NCBI GenBank assembly: GCA_016716835.1
Contig: JADJUW010000002.1
Span: 186,001-250,000, forward strand
Source: Myxococcales bacterium
Lineage (GTDB): Bacteria > Myxococcota_A > Polyangia > Haliangiales > Haliangiaceae
DNA: 64,000 bases
Direction: 5' to 3'
The position numbers and the translations under genes were made by a program. Below the pieces are notes generated by a model. It saw only the letters and a program-made list of their open reading frames with translations. It ran no database searches and was not told where the DNA came from. This document shows, piece by piece, positions 60,830-64,000 of the stretch (position 1 is the stretch's first letter; each line of letters starts with the position of its first letter).

Positions 60830-61609
60830 ATGTCACTGCCCGGTTCGACGCCCTCTAAATCATCGTCTAAGCCTGCGTTTCGGCGCATCTTATTGAAGTT
60901 ATCCGGCGAAGCGCTCATGGGGCCGCAGGGCTATGGCATTAGCACCGAGGTCTTAGGCGTTATCGCCCAGGAAATCGCAGATGCGGCCTCAACTGGCGTT
61001 CAGGTGGCAGTGGTGGTCGGCGGCGGCAATATATTTCGCGGCGTGTCGGACTCTGCCAAGGGCATGGATCGTTCGACCGCCGACTATGTTGGCATGCTCG
61101 CGACCGTCATGAATGCGGTGTCGCTGCAAGACGCCGTCGAAAAACGCGGCCAAGCCACGCGCGTGCAATCGGCCATTGAAATGTCGGCGCTAGCCGAGCC
61201 CTACATTCGCCGCCGCGCGATACGCCATCTCGAGAAGGGCCGCGTCGTCATTTTTGGCGCTGGCACCGGCAACCCATTTTTTACCACCGACACCGCGGCG
61301 GCGTTACGCGCGATGGAAATTGGCGCCGATGTCGTCATGAAGGCGACCAAGGTCGATGGCGTGTACGACTCCGACCCGCGCAAGAATCCCGGCGCTCGCC
61401 TTTATAAGACCGTCAGCTATACCGACGCACTGCAAAAAGATCTCAAGGTGATGGACTCAACGGCCTTTGCGCTGTGCCGCGACAACAAGCTGCCCATCAT
61501 TGTGTTTGATATGACTAAGGCCGGCAACATCGCGCGCGTGATCGCGGGCGAGGCCGTCGGCACCCGCATCGTCGGCGACGACGAGCCGTCACAATTCGCA
61601 AACGTTTAG
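60830..61609 (+). CDS. pyrH: UMP kinase
   Basis: A 259-aa amino-acid-kinase-fold enzyme that phosphorylates UMP to UDP. Motifs: RRILLKLSGEALMG, VVVGGGNIFRG, FGAGTGNPFFTTDTAAALRA and KVDGVYDSDP. A 15-residue Ser/Pro-rich N-terminal extension precedes the usual start. It is directly followed by frr, the common pyrH-frr pairing. Confidence 0.96.
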   Translation: MSLPGSTPSKSSSKPAFRRILLKLSGEALMGPQGYGISTEVLGVIAQEIADAASTGVQVAVVVGGGNIFRGVSDSAKGMDRSTADYVGMLATVMNAVSLQDAVEKRGQATRVQSAIEMSALAEPYIRRRAIRHLEKGRVVIFGAGTGNPFFTTDTAAALRAMEIGADVVMKATKVDGVYDSDPRKNPGARLYKTVSYTDALQKDLKVMDSTAFALCRDNKLPIIVFDMTKAGNIARVIAGEAVGTRIVGDDEPSQFANV

Positions 61610-61631
61610 ACCGACCGCTGGGAGAATGACT

Positions 61632-62189
61632 ATGATCGCACAAATTACCACCGAGGCTGAAGCTGGCATGAACAAGGCGATCGAGGCCTTTAAGCGCGAC
61701 TTGCAAAAAGTTCGCACCGGCCGCGCCTCGACCTCGATGCTCGATGGCGTGCGGGTGGATTACTACGGCACGCCGACGCCGATCAATCAAGTGGCCAGCG
61801 TGACGGTGGTCGACGCACGCCTCATCACGGTCAAGCCGTGGGAGAAATCGATGATCGCGGCGATCGACAAGGCCATTCGAGCGAGCGATTTGAATCTAAA
61901 TCCTGTCGCCGACTCCGACCAGGTGCGCCTGCCAATTCCACCGCTGACGCAAGACCGCCGCAAAGATTTAGTCAAGCAGGTCAAGAAGATGACCGAAGAC
62001 GCGCGGGTCGCGGTGCGCGCGGCGCGGCGCGATGCCAACGACATGATCAAGGAAGCCGAAAAAGACAAGGCCATCACCGAAGACGAGCGCAAGGCCGGTG
62101 AAAAAAAGATTCAGGACATCACGGATAAGTTCATCGCCACGGTGGACGAAACCGCAACGGCCAAAGAAGCCGAAATCATGGAGTTATAG
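61632..62189 (+). CDS. frr: Ribosome recycling factor
   Basis: A 185-aa protein that splits post-termination ribosomes with EF-G. Motifs: KVRTGRAS, VDYYGTPTPINQVA, VRLPIPPLTQDRRKDLVK and RRDANDMIK. The start is ATG 61632, 7 nt after GGAGA; ATG 61626 is too close to that site. It lies 22 nt after pyrH. Confidence 0.95.
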   Translation: MIAQITTEAEAGMNKAIEAFKRDLQKVRTGRASTSMLDGVRVDYYGTPTPINQVASVTVVDARLITVKPWEKSMIAAIDKAIRASDLNLNPVADSDQVRLPIPPLTQDRRKDLVKQVKKMTEDARVAVRAARRDANDMIKEAEKDKAITEDERKAGEKKIQDITDKFIATVDETATAKEAEIMEL

Positions 62190-62192
62190 GCC

Positions 62193-62585
62193 ATGAAACG
62201 GCTTTTAGCGCTACTCGTATTACTAGCCAGCGGCACAGGTTGTGTGATGTCGCCGGCGCAACCGGGCCCGGTATCACCGCGGCCGGCGCCGCCATCAAGT
62301 GATGCGCCCACGCAACACGGCGGAGAGGCCGACGTCTCAACGTCGATCATCGCGACGTGGGAGGTGGTGGCAGTCGCTGATGCGACCTGCCAGCTGGCCC
62401 CCGTTGACGCGCCGATCGCGGCACACGTTGGACTAGCCTGCGCCGCGGACACGCCCGTAGGTGCGCGCGTGCTCAAGATGAGCGACGGCGTTTGCTCGCT
62501 GATTCACCCGCGGCCGGACTGCGGTCCCGGGCGCATCTGCGATCCGCGGCCAGCGCAAGAAGTACCCTGCCCAGGCGCGCCGTAG
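62193..62585 (+). CDS. Predicted small lipoprotein
   Basis: A 130-aa protein with signal peptide and lipobox GTGC (Cys17), a Pro-rich linker, and a mature part with six Cys spaced through it, likely disulfides. It starts 3 nt after frr, so it is co-transcribed. No family was recognised. Confidence 0.6.
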   Translation: MKRLLALLVLLASGTGCVMSPAQPGPVSPRPAPPSSDAPTQHGGEADVSTSIIATWEVVAVADATCQLAPVDAPIAAHVGLACAADTPVGARVLKMSDGVCSLIHPRPDCGPGRICDPRPAQEVPCPGAP

Positions 62586-62600
62586 GTTAGTAGCCAAGTT

Positions 62601-63548
62601 ATGAAGGTGCTCATCACTGGCGCGGGTGGCCAAATTGGTCGCGATTTGATCAAGGCCTATGCGGCAGAGGGCGCGACGATCATTGCGACCGACGCACGCT
62701 TGCCTGAAGCGGCGGTGGCGGTGGCGTCTTGGCATCGCTTGGATGTTACCGAGGCAGCCGCGGTCGAGCAGGCATTTGCCGAGCACAAGCCGGATCTTGT
62801 GGTGCACCTCGCGGCGATCTTAAGCGCCACCGGTGAAACCAATCACATCGCCGCCTACAACGTAAATCAAACCGGCACCTGGAACGTATTGGAAGCGGCG
62901 CGCAAGACCGGCGCGCCGCGCGTGCTGTTTACGTCGACCATCGCGGTGTTTGGTCCGGGTCTGCCAGACCCAACGCCCGACGATGTGCCGCTGCGTCCAA
63001 CCACCATGTATGGCGTGACCAAGGTCGCGGGCGAGCTTTTGTGCGATTACTTCCGCGGCAAGTTTGGGCTAGACGTGCGCGGGGTGCGCTTTCCGGGGCT
63101 TATTTCGGGCAGCAAGCCGGGCGGCGGCTCGAGCGATTATGCGGTGCATATTTATTACGACGGCGTGCGCACGGGGCGCTATCAGGCGTTCTGCCGCGCC
63201 GACACGAGAATTCCGCTGATGTATATGCCCGATGGCGTGCGCGCGCTGCGCGAGCTAGCGGCGGCTCCGCGAGAGCGGTTGTCGCGAGCGATCTATAATA
63301 TTGCCGCGTTCTCGCCGCGAGCCGATGAAATCGCCGCCAGCGCGGCGACCGCGATTGCCGGCCTTGACGTGACGTTTGTGCCCGACCCGATGCGGCAAGC
63401 CATCTTGGATTCTTGGCCGCGCGCGCTCGATGACAGTTTAGCGCGCCGCGAGTGGGGCTGGGCGCCGCGCTATGACCTAGCCGCGATGACCCGCGAGCTG
63501 GTCGCCGAGCTGCGCCAGACGCTCGCAACCTCGTCGCAAAACAAATAG
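62601..63548 (+). CDS. NAD-dependent epimerase/dehydratase, likely L-threonine 3-dehydrogenase (SDR type)
   Basis: A 315-aa extended SDR enzyme. The cofactor motif GAGGQIG (7-13) and catalytic Tyr-x3-Lys (YGVTKVAGE) are present. The segments ISGSKPGGGSSDYAVHIYY and IPLMYMPDGVRA are those of the SDR-type L-threonine 3-dehydrogenase, which oxidises threonine to 2-amino-3-oxobutyrate. No Kbl ligase gene is adjacent in the window. It starts 15 nt after the small lipoprotein gene. Confidence 0.82.
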   Translation: MKVLITGAGGQIGRDLIKAYAAEGATIIATDARLPEAAVAVASWHRLDVTEAAAVEQAFAEHKPDLVVHLAAILSATGETNHIAAYNVNQTGTWNVLEAARKTGAPRVLFTSTIAVFGPGLPDPTPDDVPLRPTTMYGVTKVAGELLCDYFRGKFGLDVRGVRFPGLISGSKPGGGSSDYAVHIYYDGVRTGRYQAFCRADTRIPLMYMPDGVRALRELAAAPRERLSRAIYNIAAFSPRADEIAASAATAIAGLDVTFVPDPMRQAILDSWPRALDDSLARREWGWAPRYDLAAMTRELVAELRQTLATSSQNK

Positions 63549-63573
63549 TTAACGATTCGTCAGTTAATTATGC

Positions 63574-63579
63574 TAGCCT
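63574..63579 (+). promoter_or_regulatory. -10 element before the M23 peptidase gene
   Basis: TAGCCT, 6 nt before ATG 63586; fits leaderless transcription. Confidence 0.4.
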
Positions 63580-63585
63580 GCTCGC

Positions 63586-64000
63586 ATGGCACGCAAGGTA
63601 TCGCTGCGCGAGGCGCTTGGGCTCGATGATGTGCCCGCACGGCTCGCCGAGCTGGTCATGGTGTTTCGCGGCGACGAACACGTAAGGCCCAGCCGGTTCG
63701 GGTTGTCGAGCGCGAAGCGGCTGCAGCCACGGGCATCGCTGCAGCTGTGGCGCCATTGGCTAACCGGGCCGCACCATGGGGTGCCATCGCCGGTCTTGAT
63801 TACCAACTTGTTTAACCACACGCCGACGCCGATCGAGGACGGTTGGTCGGTGCGCGTCACCCAGGTCAGGGATTTTCGCGGCCAGGCGGGCACCTATGAC
63901 AGCCACAATGGCACTGATTTCGCGGTAGCGCCCGGTACGACCGTGGTCGCCGCGGCGCCCGGACGGGTCATGCACGTGATCAATGAATACAATCGCGGCG
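63586..64000 (+). CDS. M23-family peptidase, 3' end outside the window
   Basis: The reading frame is open from ATG 63586 to the window edge (at least 138 residues). Near the edge the sequence HNGTDFAVAPGTTVVAAAPGRVMHV matches the start of an M23 (LytM/lysostaphin) metallopeptidase domain, with the first zinc ligands His and Asp in HNGTD. It has no signal peptide. Such domains cut peptidoglycan bridges or act as divisome activators. The second zinc motif lies beyond the window. Confidence 0.8.
   Translation, partial: MARKVSLREALGLDDVPARLAELVMVFRGDEHVRPSRFGLSSAKRLQPRASLQLWRHWLTGPHHGVPSPVLITNLFNHTPTPIEDGWSVRVTQVRDFRGQAGTYDSHNGTDFAVAPGTTVVAAAPGRVMHVINEYNRG

Overview
The window is GC-rich and gene-dense and looks like chromosomal DNA of a Gram-negative, respiring bacterium, most likely a myxobacterium-like member of the Myxococcota. 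This is inferred from many lipoboxed or signal-peptide proteins, von Willebrand A lipoproteins, a Ser/Thr kinase with a PEGA tail, abundant sigma-54-type promoters, an NtrC-type regulator and a fused cbb3 oxidase CcoNO. No 16S gene is present, so the taxonomy is inference. No phage, transposase, CRISPR array or rRNA operon was seen. One tRNA, tRNA-Leu(UAG), is present.

Layout. 1-8460: a tightly overlapping cbb3 cytochrome oxidase operon (ccoNO-Q-P-G-H, a UreH_2-like membrane protein, ccoI, ccoS) behind a near-consensus sigma-54 promoter. 8423-12503: a globin-coupled sensor kinase and an NtrC-type activator (minus strand), separated by a repeat element, and a divergent tandem universal stress protein. 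The activator and usp genes also have -24/-12 promoters, so the block reads as an oxygen-sensing module and its targets. 12500-14476: a papain-like lipoprotein and a SlyD-type FKBP. 14855-18437: a compact thiazole/oxazole-type RiPP cluster of three genes: a 76-aa Cys/Ser-rich precursor, a SagB-type oxidase and a fused E1-like/YcaO cyclodehydratase. 18574-31130: aldehyde dehydrogenase, a caspase-fold-like protein, OsmC, vWA lipoprotein, a frameshifted MscS channel, L,D-transpeptidase, GH1 glycosidase, DUF2252, a predicted beta-barrel protein and a lamin-tail lipoprotein. 31146-33460: di-heme peroxidase and DUF2231 divergent from a membrane-tethered LuxR-type regulator. 33625-40637: a run of exported proteins of unknown function, several with the same sigma-54-type promoter placed exactly 12 nt before the start codon. 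40852-41260: tandem and inverted repeats behind tRNA-Leu. 41406-49154: vWA protein, D,D-carboxypeptidase, Ser/Thr kinase, TPR/barrel protein and others. 49252-53622: tig, a hydrolase, clpP and clpX. 53763-63548: exported proteins, leuS (frameshifted at the HIGH motif), pyrH-frr and an SDR-type threonine dehydrogenase. The start of an M23 peptidase gene runs off the right edge.

Two promoter habits recur. Many genes have a TANNNT -10 hexamer 6-8 nt before the start codon, implying leaderless mRNAs; examples are clpP, clpX, pyrH and the globin kinase. Another set has a -24/-12 element (TGGCACGNNNNTTGCW-like) 11-13 nt before ATG, implying nearly leaderless sigma-54 transcripts. A composite inverted-repeat element occurs twice (9659-9899 and 56135-56430) with the same 67-nt core in opposite orientation.

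Limits: family names come from reading motifs by eye. No database search was run.
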